From Bdellovibrionaceae bacterium UBA6502 (GTDB taxonomy: Bacteria > Bdellovibrionota > Bdellovibrionia > Bdellovibrionales > UBA840), in assembly GCA_002436415.1 (NCBI GenBank), contig DJMA01000018.1, positions 32,627-96,626 of the forward strand: a stretch of DNA of 64,000 nucleotides, given 5' to 3'. Below are positions 48,627 through 57,243 of the stretch, one piece after another. Position 1 is the stretch's first letter. Each line of letters starts with the position of its first letter. Both the position numbers and the translations under genes were made by a program. The notes under the pieces are model-generated. The model did not search any database. It saw only the letters and a program-made list of their open reading frames with translations, and was not told the origin of the DNA.

Positions 48627-48658
48627 TTACGAGCCTCGATCTAGATCTGTGACAAAAA
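48627..48658 (-). promoter_or_regulatory. ECF-type promoter of the efflux operon
   Basis: On the minus strand: TTTTTGTCACA (48658-48648), 16 bases, then CGTAA (48631-48627). The layout is identical to the divergent promoter at 48714-48745. Transcription would begin about 48618, giving a leader of about 30 bases with GGAG before the ATG at 48589. Confidence 0.7.
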
Positions 48659-48713
48659 ACTTACATTTCTTTTTTTATTAATGTATTTTTAGATAGTTAC
48701 AGTACTTTTATTA

Positions 48714-48745
48714 TTTTTGTCACAATTTACTAAATCTCATCGTAA
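48714..48745 (+). promoter_or_regulatory. ECF-type promoter of the sigma-factor gene
   Basis: TTTTTGTCACA (48714-48724), 16 bases, then CGTAA (48741-48745). TGTCACA-N16-CGT is the type of promoter recognised by some ECF sigma factors. Transcription would begin about 48752, just before the ATG at 48765, implying autoregulation with a very short leader. Confidence 0.7.
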
Positions 48746-48764
48746 CAAGGTATAGAGAGTGAAA

Positions 48765-49292
48765 ATGAACTACCTCCAGCTAAAAGACGAAGACCTCATG
48801 AAGCTCTATATTGATGGAGATGCAATGGCATTTGAATATTTGTACAACAGACACAAAGATCGGGTTTATACCTATTTAAATCGCAGGCTCCTGGATTCCC
48901 AGGTAGTCGATGATGTTTTTCAGTCGGTTTTTGTCAAATTTCATAAATCCCGTGATCGGTATTCTGAAGAATACCCTTTGCTAGCTTGGCTATATACCAT
49001 TGCACGCAGTGAGACCTTAGATCATTTAAAGAAAAGAAAACTAGAAACCAGCGAATTCATCGACGAAAATTTTATGGCTGCATCCAGTTCAGAGGATTTT
49101 CATTCAGAGATTAATTTGGAGGAAGAAAAGTCTTTGAGTGACAATGAAAAAATCGCAATCCAATTAAGATACCTTTCCGACAAAGACTTTGATGAAATCG
49201 CTAAGAAACTAAATACTTCAAAGCTAAACTCTCGAAAACTAGTTTCTCGTGGATTAAAAAAATTAAAACTAAAATATTCAGGAGAAAAGTAA
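48765..49292 (+). CDS. ECF (extracytoplasmic function) RNA polymerase sigma factor
   Basis: A 175-residue group IV sigma factor. Region 2 is visible at about residues 12-75 (AFEYLYNRHKDRVYTYLNRRL, VVDDVFQSVFVKFHKS, YPLLAWLYTIARSETLDHLKKR) and region 4 at about 125-172 (DNEKIAIQLRYLSDKDFDEIAKKLNTS, RKLVSRGLKKLK). I choose ATG 48765 over GTG 48759, because the predicted transcript begins around 48752 and GAGAG then serves as ribosome site. The next gene, a membrane protein, begins one base after the stop and is probably its anti-sigma factor. Both the sigma gene and the metal efflux operon carry the same promoter pattern. Confidence 0.9.
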   Translation: MNYLQLKDEDLMKLYIDGDAMAFEYLYNRHKDRVYTYLNRRLLDSQVVDDVFQSVFVKFHKSRDRYSEEYPLLAWLYTIARSETLDHLKKRKLETSEFIDENFMAASSSEDFHSEINLEEEKSLSDNEKIAIQLRYLSDKDFDEIAKKLNTSKLNSRKLVSRGLKKLKLKYSGEK

Positions 49293-49293
49293 T

Positions 49294-49806
49294 ATGTCAA
49301 AAAATGATTTTTCTCGATTTATAAAAGAATCTTCTAAGTCTACTCCTCAACATCTATCAGACTCTGTTTTATTACACATTAAAAGTGAGCTAGAACCACA
49401 GCATAAAACAGTCTTCTTGAAGCTTTTCAGCATTCAAGCTTTTGTTGGGGTTTTGACTTTAGTATTCTGCCCGCAATTTGAATTAAGCCTGACTAACAAT
49501 TATGAGCTATTTCACTACTTCCATTACAATTTCGGAGAGCAAATTTGTATGATCCTTTGTGGTTGTATTTTCTTAGGCTCTGGTGCCTTGGCCGCTAGTA
49601 TGCTTATGAATAAATTTGAGTTGAAGAAAATAGTAGAGTCACAAGTTTTATATTCCTTCAGCATTGCCTCAATCGCTCTTGCTTGCCTATTCTTTCTAGG
49701 TACTCCAGCATATGATGGGCTATTGACTTATTGGCTTCTAGGTGCTGTTGGTTCCCATATATTTATTCTACCAACGGGTAAGTATCTTGCTTTTAGAAAT
49801 GCATAG
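49294..49806 (+). CDS. Membrane protein, probable anti-sigma factor
   Basis: A 170-residue protein with a cytosolic N-terminal segment of about 40 residues (SRFIKESSKSTPQHLSDSVLLHI) and about four hydrophobic helices, the last ending before residue 160. A His/Cys cluster lies between helices 1 and 2: His74, His77, Cys85, Cys89 and Cys91, a plausible metal-sensing site. I know no named family for it. Its immediate co-transcription with an ECF sigma factor and the divergent metal pump make a metal-responsive anti-sigma factor the best guess. Sigma-binding has not been shown. Confidence 0.65.
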   Translation: MSKNDFSRFIKESSKSTPQHLSDSVLLHIKSELEPQHKTVFLKLFSIQAFVGVLTLVFCPQFELSLTNNYELFHYFHYNFGEQICMILCGCIFLGSGALAASMLMNKFELKKIVESQVLYSFSIASIALACLFFLGTPAYDGLLTYWLLGAVGSHIFILPTGKYLAFRNA

Positions 49807-49848
49807 ATAACAAACTAAGACTTCAAGAAACAAAGCCTTCCTAGAATA

Positions 49849-49875
49849 AAGCCCCATCGGGGCCTTGGTTTTTAA
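49849..49875. terminator. Hairpin between anti-sigma gene and cysS (convergent)
   Basis: A 5-bp GC-only stem (GCCCC at 49851-49855, GGGGC at 49859-49863, loop ATC). On the plus strand CTTGGTTTTT follows and on the minus strand TTTATT, so it could end both convergent transcripts. Confidence 0.55.
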
Positions 49876-49888
49876 CAGCAAAAATGAG

Positions 49889-51349
49889 TTACTTTGCCAC
49901 TTCCCAATGAGTTCCCTCAGGAGTATCATGAATTTCAACTCCCATTGCCAATAACTCATCACGGATTTCGTCTGACTTTGCCCAGTCCTTTTCTTCTCTA
50001 GCTTTTATTCTAGAAGCTATTAACTCATCCACTTTTGTTACATCAATATTTTTTTGACGAATCAACATTTGATCCAAGGTATTTAAAAACTCTTTTGCTG
50101 GTTCATTAAAAAGACTCATAACAAAGCCGTATTTTTGCATAAACTCACTAAATGCTTTCGCTTGCGCAAGATGCTTAGGCTTCACTTTTTGGCCCTTCTT
50201 GTAAGACGAATTAAACAATCTCACCATACCAAAAATTTCAGCAAAAACCTCTGGCGTACTAAAGTCATCACTGAAAGCAGAATCAATTTTTGCCTCTGCC
50301 TCAACAAGCGCTTTCTTAAATGTTGGATCAAGCGGTGAATCAGCAATACCTTCTGTCTCTAAAATGTCTTCCTTTAAAGCCAAGGATGAATAGATTCTCG
50401 CTAAAGAAGAAACTGCTAAGGAAACCTTTTCATCTGAAAAGTTATTCTCCGTACGATAGTGAGTGGACAAGACCATATACTTTAAAATTTCACCATTGTA
50501 CTCTTCTAGGAATGCTCTCCCTGTTTTTACATTTCCCAGGGATTTAGACATTTTTTGACTTCCAAAATTGATAAAGTTGTTATGCATCCAGTATTTTACA
50601 TACTCTTTCCCACAACAAGCTTCACTTTGTGCAATTTCATTTTCGTGGTGAGGAAAAATCAAATCTTTGCCTCCTCCATGAATATCTATTTGCTCTCCAA
50701 GAATGGCTTTGGACATAGCTGAACATTCAATATGCCAACCAGGTCTACCATTACCCCATGGTGACTCCCAATAAGGCTCACCTGGCTTTACAGACTTCCA
50801 TAAAGCGAAGTCCATTGGGTTTTTCTTGTCGGTATTTACTTCAACCCTAGCACCTGCTTGTAACTCGTCTAAATTTTTACCTGAAAGTTTTCCGTAAGAC
50901 TCAAACTTATCTATAGCAAACAAAACATCACCGTTTACTTCATAGGCAGTTCCGTTTTCAACCAAGGATTTAACGATATCGATAATATCGTCCATATGCT
51001 CCGTCACTCGAGGATTATGAGTATGAGGACGAAGACCTAATTTATCGAAATCCTTTTTAAACTCAGCAATGAATCTCTCTGATATATCTTTGGGTTCAAC
51101 ACCTTCATCATTGGCGCGCTTGATAATTTTATCGTCCACATCGGTGAAATTATAAACAAAGGTCACTTTGTAGCCAATGTGCTCCATCCAATTTCTGACC
51201 ATATTAAAGACAATTGCGCCCATATAATTACCAATATGCAGGAAATCATAGACGGTTGGCCCACAAACATAGAGCTTTACCTCACCGGGCGTCAAAGGTT
51301 TAAAGGCCTCTTTTTTTCGAGTCAAAGTGTTGTAAATATTTAATTCCAT
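49889..51349 (-). CDS. cysS: Cysteinyl-tRNA synthetase
   Basis: A 486-residue class I aminoacyl-tRNA synthetase that attaches cysteine to tRNA-Cys. It has the HIGH-like motif FLHIGNYMG (YVCGPTVYDFLHIGN), the Zn-binding residues including ECSAM and HHENEIAQSE, and the KMSKS motif (GSQKMSKSLGN). The length fits. The ATG at 51349 has AGGTG upstream; a GTG at 51358 in frame is the alternative, but the ribosome site would abut it. The gene is on the minus strand, between the sigma operon and gltX. Confidence 0.96.
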   Translation of the reverse strand: MELNIYNTLTRKKEAFKPLTPGEVKLYVCGPTVYDFLHIGNYMGAIVFNMVRNWMEHIGYKVTFVYNFTDVDDKIIKRANDEGVEPKDISERFIAEFKKDFDKLGLRPHTHNPRVTEHMDDIIDIVKSLVENGTAYEVNGDVLFAIDKFESYGKLSGKNLDELQAGARVEVNTDKKNPMDFALWKSVKPGEPYWESPWGNGRPGWHIECSAMSKAILGEQIDIHGGGKDLIFPHHENEIAQSEACCGKEYVKYWMHNNFINFGSQKMSKSLGNVKTGRAFLEEYNGEILKYMVLSTHYRTENNFSDEKVSLAVSSLARIYSSLALKEDILETEGIADSPLDPTFKKALVEAEAKIDSAFSDDFSTPEVFAEIFGMVRLFNSSYKKGQKVKPKHLAQAKAFSEFMQKYGFVMSLFNEPAKEFLNTLDQMLIRQKNIDVTKVDELIASRIKAREEKDWAKSDEIRDELLAMGVEIHDTPEGTHWEVAK

Positions 51350-51413
51350 TGGCTTCACCTATAACAAACTAATTTGAGTTAGTTTTATTCTTACATCTTC
51401 TTAAAAAGCTACG

Positions 51414-51514
51414 TTGACAGGTATGTAATTTTTACGAGATGCTTTAGGTCCACACTCTATTTTAGTACCCAGCAAGGAAGCGAGTGAGGATGGGCCACGG
51501 ACGGCCCCTTTTTT
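51414..51514 (+). ncRNA. Candidate small RNA antiparallel to cysS/gltX
   Basis: The cysS-gltX gap contains a G/C-rich stretch on the plus strand (AAGGAAGCGAGTGAGGATGGG) ending in a hairpin, GGGCC (51492-51496), loop ACGGAC, GGCCC (51503-51507), then CTTTTTT: a good intrinsic terminator. A TTGACA lies at 51414-51419, but no convincing -10 follows. On the minus strand the T-run is missing, so this is not a cysS or gltX terminator. Two GGA motifs are visible. A plus-strand small RNA of roughly 50-90 bases is the simplest explanation. Confidence 0.4.
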
Positions 51515-51545
51515 AAAATCCTAAATACATGTCATAAATTTACCA

Positions 51546-53015
51546 TTACTTAACACTAGCGATTACTTTTTCAGCTCTCTCTAATAATTTATCCCTAGGG
51601 ATCAAAGGCACTAAGTCTTTCAGATCAGCACCCTGAGGCACACCAACCACTGCAACACGAATAGGCATGAACAAATTTTTCCCCTTCACTTCTGCTTTGG
51701 CTTGTACCTGTTTTTGAATCTCTTCAAATTGCTCAACACTCAAAAACTCTTCCGACTTTTCAGCCACTAAAGCTTTCCATGTGCTCACGACCTCTAAAGA
51801 CTTTTCCCAAGTCATGGTTTCAGCACCCGCTTCTGCCACTTCAAAACTTGCTTCACTCAAATATTTAAACGGAGTAACAGCATCCAACAAAGTCTCCATT
51901 CTTACCTTATAAAGCTCCAGAGCCTTTTCTTGCCATTTTGGATCTTGCCAAGTGCTCTCTGCAGAAACATTAATTCCGTTTTTAGTCAAAACCTCAGAAA
52001 CCAATGCCCAAAGTTTTTCCGTACTAAAAGCACGCAAATGAGTTGCATTCATCCACTTTAATTTTGCTTCATCAAAAACAGCCGCTGAAGACTTGAAGCG
52101 ATCCATATCAAATTCCTCTAACATCTGTGACATTTCCATAATCTCAGATTCAGATGGGCTACTCCATCCAAGTAGAAGCAAATAGTTAATCAAAGCCTCT
52201 TTGGTGAAGCCTTGTTCTTTGTACTCATTCACAGAGGTTGCGCCATGACGCTTTGACAACTTCTTTTTGTCCTCACCTAAAATAATAGAAAGGTGGCCAA
52301 ATTTAGGAAGTGGATAATTAAATGCTTCGTACAACATGATTTGGCGAAGAGTATTATTTAAATGCTCCTCTGCACGAAAAACATGAGTAATATTCATAAG
52401 AGCATCATCCACAGCACAACAAAAGTTATAAACTGGCATTCCATTGGAACGTAAAATCACGAAGTCACCAACCATATCTTGTGGCCAACGAACCTCACCT
52501 CGAACCACATCGTGGTGTACGAACTCTTCAGCTTGAGGAACTTTAAAGCGAACAGCTCCTTTTTCGCCAGCAGCTAGTTTCTTCTCCGCTTCCTCTAAAG
52601 ACAATGAACGACAAGTTCCATCATAAACAGGAGACTTTCCTTCAGCCTTGGCTTTTTCTTTTTTTGCTTCTAAATCTTCATCGGTACAAAAACAGTAAAA
52701 AGCCTTGCCGTCTTTTAACAATCGATCAGCATGTTCTTTATAGATTTCTTTTCTTTCACTTTGAAAGTAAGGGCCGCATTCTCCACCTACTTCAGGTCCT
52801 TCTTGCCAATCAAAGCCCAACCATTTTAGATCAGACAAAACCATATCTAAGCTTTCTTTGGTGGATCTGGCTTGATCCGTGTCCTCAACGCGTAAAATAA
52901 AATCTCCACCTTTGGCTTTCGCAAACAACCATGAGTATAAGGCTGTTCTCGCGCCACCTACGTGAAGATATCCTGTTGGGCTAGGTGCAAAGCGGGTTCT
53001 GATTTTTTGCTGCAT
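51546..53015 (-). CDS. gltX: Glutamyl-tRNA synthetase
   Basis: A 489-residue class I synthetase attaching glutamate to tRNA-Glu. It has TRFAPSPTGYLHVGGARTAL (HIGH-like motif) at residues 6-25 and KKLSKRHG (KMSKS-like) near residue 255, and the C-terminal helical anticodon-binding domain. AGGAGG lies six bases before the ATG. It is co-directional with cysS but separated by 196 bases, so it need not be in one operon. Confidence 0.95.
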   Translation of the reverse strand: MQQKIRTRFAPSPTGYLHVGGARTALYSWLFAKAKGGDFILRVEDTDQARSTKESLDMVLSDLKWLGFDWQEGPEVGGECGPYFQSERKEIYKEHADRLLKDGKAFYCFCTDEDLEAKKEKAKAEGKSPVYDGTCRSLSLEEAEKKLAAGEKGAVRFKVPQAEEFVHHDVVRGEVRWPQDMVGDFVILRSNGMPVYNFCCAVDDALMNITHVFRAEEHLNNTLRQIMLYEAFNYPLPKFGHLSIILGEDKKKLSKRHGATSVNEYKEQGFTKEALINYLLLLGWSSPSESEIMEMSQMLEEFDMDRFKSSAAVFDEAKLKWMNATHLRAFSTEKLWALVSEVLTKNGINVSAESTWQDPKWQEKALELYKVRMETLLDAVTPFKYLSEASFEVAEAGAETMTWEKSLEVVSTWKALVAEKSEEFLSVEQFEEIQKQVQAKAEVKGKNLFMPIRVAVVGVPQGADLKDLVPLIPRDKLLERAEKVIASVK

Positions 53016-53327
53016 TTAAGGCCTCCTGAGACTTAAAATTATGAGGCCGAGTTTTAGCATATTTTTAGCCTTAGCGGTAGTGCTCTTGAAGCAGGAAATC
53101 CGTAGACGCACTGAATAACTTAGCTCAATGTTATTAAGTGAATCTACTTTAGAGCTTTTCCAGCCCTTGCCAGTGCATTTTGTTCAATAAGCTAATTCTG
53201 TGACAGCTGAGTGCCCTTTTTTGTTATCTGGCTTTCATTCAGCGCCCAAAAGCCTTTTATCCTAGTTTGGAAACCCAGAATATGGTACATGCTTTGCTCC
53301 CTAAATACTGAAAGATACGGTGGATTT
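53016..53327. other. Intergenic region between gltX and the secreted-protein gene (312 bp)
   Basis: It holds the promoters for gltX (minus) and the plus-strand gene. An in-frame reading upstream to 53211 exists, but it lacks a ribosome site. A single TGTGACA at 53198 is not followed by a -10 like that of the ECF promoters. Nothing else seen. Confidence 0.35.
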
Positions 53328-54449
53328 ATGCTAAACCAAGACTATTTCAAATATACAATTTTAATTATCGAGAGACTTATGCTTTCGGCAGCTTGTATTT
53401 TAAGAGCTTCAACTTATAAATTCTTAAAATTTTTACTTTTCAGCTTCACAGTGAGCAATTTGATCTCATCAAACGCATTGGCTCAATTTCAGCAGAGACA
53501 CCCCAGCTCTACAAGCCCCGCTAAGATGAGTATCGAGAACGAAAGCGCTCACTTGTTCAATAATTTTCTTTTGAAAAATTTAAGCCCCGCTAGTTCGGAA
53601 ATTCAAAACCCTGAACTAAAGAGACTTTTTGAAGAGCAGTACAGTGAAATTGAAAAGGTAGATTTTTTACTAGATAAAATGGATCTCTTAAGCCCAGGCT
53701 CCGAAGAAGAAGACTTTATTACTTACTTTAACCAATCTATGGCAAATAGCAGCCGGCTAACTAGAGATTTTGCGATAAACGCTAAGCAATTGGCAAAATC
53801 CAATTACTCCCGCGAGTCCATTGCAAAAATCGAATTGAACTCGAGTATCTTAAATTATGTATTTAGAAAATACAATTGGTCTGAAAAAAACCTTCCCTCA
53901 CTACTGAAGCAAAAAGTTTGTAGCTCTTTAGAAGGTTTAATATTAGCGAGTGAGGACAACTCTAAAAAAATTCAGCTTTATTATTTAAATAGTTTGGTAG
54001 AACCCTTAGAATTAACCGAAGGTTTTTATTGTAACTTGAAAGACAATCAAATCTTTTATTTAAAAGAAGAAATGTACAAGGCCATGTTGTCTTTAGATAT
54101 CGACACACTAGAAAAACCCACTCCGATTGGTCATTCTCTCCAATCTCAAATCTATGACTACCAATTGATCCCAAACACAGAACTGAAAATTGATATCGAT
54201 GAAAACATCGCCTTCTGTCAACCTGAGGAGCAATTGCAAAGCACAATGGAAAGCATTCAGGCCATATACAACATCCTAGCTAAAGACCAATCTTGGCGGG
54301 CCAATATGAGTGATTTGATCATATCTTTCCACAAAGGAAATCATTCAGAATGTAATACAAGGCATAGATTCCAAGGAAGAATCACTAGAGACACTGTCAT
54401 TACAGAAGAGGTCATGCAAACTGTCTTAGATCAACATTTCGCTAAGTAA
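53328..54449 (+). CDS. Secreted protein of unknown function
   Basis: I do not recognise this family. From the ATG at 53328 (GGTGGA upstream) it has 373 residues; an alternative ATG at 53379 gives 356. Both leave a Sec signal (KFLKFLLFSFTVSNLISSNALAQF) with the cleavage site after NALA. The mature part is helical and rich in S, N, L and E, with repeated acidic helices (SEIQNPELKRLFEEQYSEIEK) and a Cys-containing central segment. The long version would have an atypically long n-region, so the shorter start is also reasonable. It has no close functional neighbours. Confidence 0.6.
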   Translation: MLNQDYFKYTILIIERLMLSAACILRASTYKFLKFLLFSFTVSNLISSNALAQFQQRHPSSTSPAKMSIENESAHLFNNFLLKNLSPASSEIQNPELKRLFEEQYSEIEKVDFLLDKMDLLSPGSEEEDFITYFNQSMANSSRLTRDFAINAKQLAKSNYSRESIAKIELNSSILNYVFRKYNWSEKNLPSLLKQKVCSSLEGLILASEDNSKKIQLYYLNSLVEPLELTEGFYCNLKDNQIFYLKEEMYKAMLSLDIDTLEKPTPIGHSLQSQIYDYQLIPNTELKIDIDENIAFCQPEEQLQSTMESIQAIYNILAKDQSWRANMSDLIISFHKGNHSECNTRHRFQGRITRDTVITEEVMQTVLDQHFAK

Positions 54450-54614
54450 TGGATCAAACCAATGAGAAACTTAATTATTTCTTATTCGCTTGTGGAGCCT
54501 AAAAGCTTAGTAGATGAGGTGTAAACAACTGACTTAGATTTAGCTTCCTAGGTAGTTTCTAAATTTTGAGGATAAACCAAGACTTCGAGTTCACAGAAAA
54601 TCAAGTCAAATCAA

Positions 54615-54643
54615 ATCAAAAAGCCCCGACGAAGCATCGGGGC
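54615..54643 (-). terminator. Terminator of the DEAD-box helicase gene
   Basis: A 7-bp stem (GCCCCGA at 54623-54629 with TCGGGGC at 54637-54643) with a 7-base loop. On the minus strand it is followed by TTTTTGATTT. Confidence 0.8.
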
Positions 54644-54674
54644 AATGACAATAATCTTTGATTTATAGTATTTT

Positions 54675-55889
54675 TTAGCTAAAGAGATTCTCTTCCATTT
54701 TCAAAATATCAGAAATTTCCATATCCTCTAGAGCCTCTCTGCCTCCTTCTAAAAGGAAGCTAGTATTGGCTGCCATCTCATCAATTTCTCGACCTAAGAA
54801 ATCTTCGATATCCTCTCTTTTACTAGCCTCTTCAGGGCTACAAAAACTAATGGCTTCACCATACTGAGTACCTCGACCCGTTCGACCAACTCGGTGAACG
54901 TAATTTTCTGGATTCTCAGGGAGATCATAGTTGATCACATAAGTTACATTCTTAAAATCAATTCCACGAGCCGAAAGATCTGTCGCGATCAAGACCCCAG
55001 AATTCACTTTGTTAAACTGATCAATGGCATCCATTCTATCTTCTTGGTCCTGGTTACCAAACAACATAAAACTATCGATTTGGTTTTTTGCCAAATGCTT
55101 AGCTACTCTTTCCACGCGCAATTGGGTTCTAACAAAAACGATTGTCTTTGCATCAGGCTGTTCTTTTAAGAAATTGGTTAAAAGATGTCTTTTGTTGTCC
55201 ATCTCTACTTTTACCAAGAAATGATCTACATTTTTGGATACAATTTGCTCTGGAGAAATTTGAATTCTCATTGCCGAGCTTTTGATATGACTGTAAGCCA
55301 ATTTTTTAATCTTGGGATTGATCGTCGCCGAGAAAAAAAGTGTTTGGTGGCGATGATTCTTTATCTTTGTTTTGATTCCCTTAATATCGTTTGCAAAACC
55401 TAGATCAAGCATTTGATCGGCCTCATCAACAACCACACAAGAGACATTGCTAACATCAAGGTCGCCTTGGTGAATGAGATCAAACATTCTACCAGGAGTG
55501 GTGATCAAAATGTCTACTCCTGATTTTAACATATCTTTTTGAGGGTCTTGCGATACTCCACCATACAAAGCAAAAGTAGAAGCTTTGGTACCTTTAGAAA
55601 GCTTCGCAAATACAGAACCAACTTGCTTTGCCAATTCTCTTGTGGGCGTTAACACTATCACCTTTAAACCATAAGTAGACTTACTCGTTTTGTTTGAATG
55701 TACTTTGTGAATCACAGGGATTGCAAAGGCGGCTGTTTTACCGGTTCCCGTTTGAGCGATCGCTAATAGATCTTCTCCTTTGAGGATTGCTGGGATCGCC
55801 TTATATTGAATGTCTGTCGTTTTATGAAAGCCCATTCTCTCAAGATTCGCTAAAATATCACTACTAATTGGAAATCGATTAAACTGCAT
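54675..55889 (-). CDS. DEAD-box ATP-dependent RNA helicase, RhlE-like
   Basis: A 404-residue RNA helicase consisting of the two RecA-like domains only. Motifs: the Q motif (FHKTTDIQYKAIPAI), AQTGTGKT, PTRELA, TPGR, DEAD (VVDEADQMLD), SAT, and in domain 2 ATDLSARGID and HRVGRTGR. There is no C-terminal RNA-binding extension, only about 45 residues, so it is nearest to the short RhlE group. It probably unwinds RNA during ribosome assembly or mRNA turnover. GGCGGA lies upstream of the ATG. Monocistronic, with its own terminator. Confidence 0.92.
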   Translation of the reverse strand: MQFNRFPISSDILANLERMGFHKTTDIQYKAIPAILKGEDLLAIAQTGTGKTAAFAIPVIHKVHSNKTSKSTYGLKVIVLTPTRELAKQVGSVFAKLSKGTKASTFALYGGVSQDPQKDMLKSGVDILITTPGRMFDLIHQGDLDVSNVSCVVVDEADQMLDLGFANDIKGIKTKIKNHRHQTLFFSATINPKIKKLAYSHIKSSAMRIQISPEQIVSKNVDHFLVKVEMDNKRHLLTNFLKEQPDAKTIVFVRTQLRVERVAKHLAKNQIDSFMLFGNQDQEDRMDAIDQFNKVNSGVLIATDLSARGIDFKNVTYVINYDLPENPENYVHRVGRTGRGTQYGEAISFCSPEEASKREDIEDFLGREIDEMAANTSFLLEGGREALEDMEISDILKMEENLFS

Positions 55890-56003
55890 TTTTCCGCCTT
55901 ATTTGGTTCAAGCCAGAGTATAGATTATTTCCTAAAACTTACTAGCTAGCCTGTAAAAACTCCTCGAAGTCATCGTCCTTCAAGGAATAAAATCACTTTT
56001 CTT

Positions 56004-56987
56004 TTAGAGTTTTTCTAGCCTTAAAGAGGCACTTGGGGCTTGTAAAGCCTCCTCTGAACCTTCCTCAGGAAGCCTAATTTTCTCAGTTTCTATAATTTCC
56101 GTGAGCTGAGTAAAACGATCACTGATCTCGGCAATAACATTTTCATTAAGCAATTGCGTTTTTAGGTAGTGTTCGATTAAAAACTTTGTATTTTCAGCAT
56201 TGGTCTCTGAAGGCAAGGCCTTTTCCAAATGCCTAGATCGATTTGCTTTTATTAAATCAATTCGTGCGTCACTAAGAAAACCTTGAGAAGCTTGAAACTC
56301 AACAAAGTATTCATAAAAATTAATTCCTCTATAAACACCTATCAATCCGCTTTTATTAAGATATGGCTTTTCCTCTTCTGGACGATTTTCTAACTCTAGA
56401 AACTTTGAACGAAAATTTGCCTCTTCCACATAGTCATCATTTTTCAGAGCTACTGTAAAATTCAAGCTCACGACAATATCCAGTTTCCCGATTTGCAGAC
56501 TTGGCACTCCATAACGAAGGCTTACATCTAAGCCACTCTCATCCATAATTATATTCAAGTCACCTATTGCCAAATCATAAAATTCACCACTCATAATTCT
56601 TAGCAAAAGATCATGATGCACCTCATATCTAGAGTTTTTGAGTGATTGCAGAAAAGCAAAGGCTTTTGGTTTTTGCAATTGAACAATTCCCTTGTTAACT
56701 AGATCCAGGCGATGCATGCCTGAAAAAACTTTTTGACCAGTAAAAGTTAATTGTTGATCACTTGCGCTTTGGCCCGACATTTCTTCTCTGTTTTTTCTAG
56801 CAAGACCTTCCTTTTCGTTGAATGAAATGCGCTCACCAAAACGCTGTTTAGACGACTCCTTCAAGTCTTCTAGATTAGCTCCAACATTGCCATATTTGAC
56901 CCTCACCATCGGCTCGTCATCAAATTCACCTGCCAGACATGAAATAGAAACTAAGATCATGAATCCAATCCTACTTAGTTCAATCAT
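56004..56987 (-). CDS. Secreted or lipid-anchored protein of unknown function
   Basis: Not recognised. A 327-residue protein with an N-terminal hydrophobic segment (IGFMILVSISCLAG) whose SCLAG could be either a signal-peptidase site or a lipobox (ISCLAG does not fit well). The remainder has alternating helices and strands with a central LNIIMDESGLDVSLRYGVPSL segment that may be beta-rich, and an acidic C-terminal tail ending in SASLRLEKL. AGGAG is seven bases before the ATG. It stands alone between the DEAD-box gene and egtD on the same strand. Confidence 0.6.
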   Translation of the reverse strand: MIELSRIGFMILVSISCLAGEFDDEPMVRVKYGNVGANLEDLKESSKQRFGERISFNEKEGLARKNREEMSGQSASDQQLTFTGQKVFSGMHRLDLVNKGIVQLQKPKAFAFLQSLKNSRYEVHHDLLLRIMSGEFYDLAIGDLNIIMDESGLDVSLRYGVPSLQIGKLDIVVSLNFTVALKNDDYVEEANFRSKFLELENRPEEEKPYLNKSGLIGVYRGINFYEYFVEFQASQGFLSDARIDLIKANRSRHLEKALPSETNAENTKFLIEHYLKTQLLNENVIAEISDRFTQLTEIIETEKIRLPEEGSEEALQAPSASLRLEKL

Positions 56988-57149
56988 TTAAAACTCCTAC
57001 TTTGCCATAAATGGTCACCACTGCCCCTTTTGGGCAGCGGGTATACTAAAAGACCTCCGTCAAATCCAATTCATTTGTCTTCCAGTGTTTATTTCGTTTT
57101 ATAGTATTTATCTTTGCAAAATAACGACCACAACATTGTTGTTTTTTTG

Positions 57150-57197
57150 AAATAAAAATGACTCACAAAAACCTGTGAACAGGTCCAAGGAGTCATT
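57150..57197 (-). terminator. Nested hairpin terminator of egtBD
   Basis: An outer 8-bp stem (AATGACTC at 57158-57165, GAGTCATT at 57190-57197) encloses an inner ACCTG/CAGGT stem with a short loop. On the minus strand TTTATTT follows. It lies about 46 bases after the egtD stop. Confidence 0.7.
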
Positions 57198-57243
57198 ATA
57201 GTATGATTACTAGCCCAGACCTCAGCTAAACCAGCATTAAAAT

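Noticed and set aside
53196..53202. A further TGTGACA that could be an ECF -35 (minus strand)
   Set aside because: The CGTAA box at 16 bases is absent.
57021..57037. CTGCCC/GGGCAG hairpin upstream of the 327-residue protein
   Set aside because: Only 6 bp, no T-run and no evidence of conserved structure.
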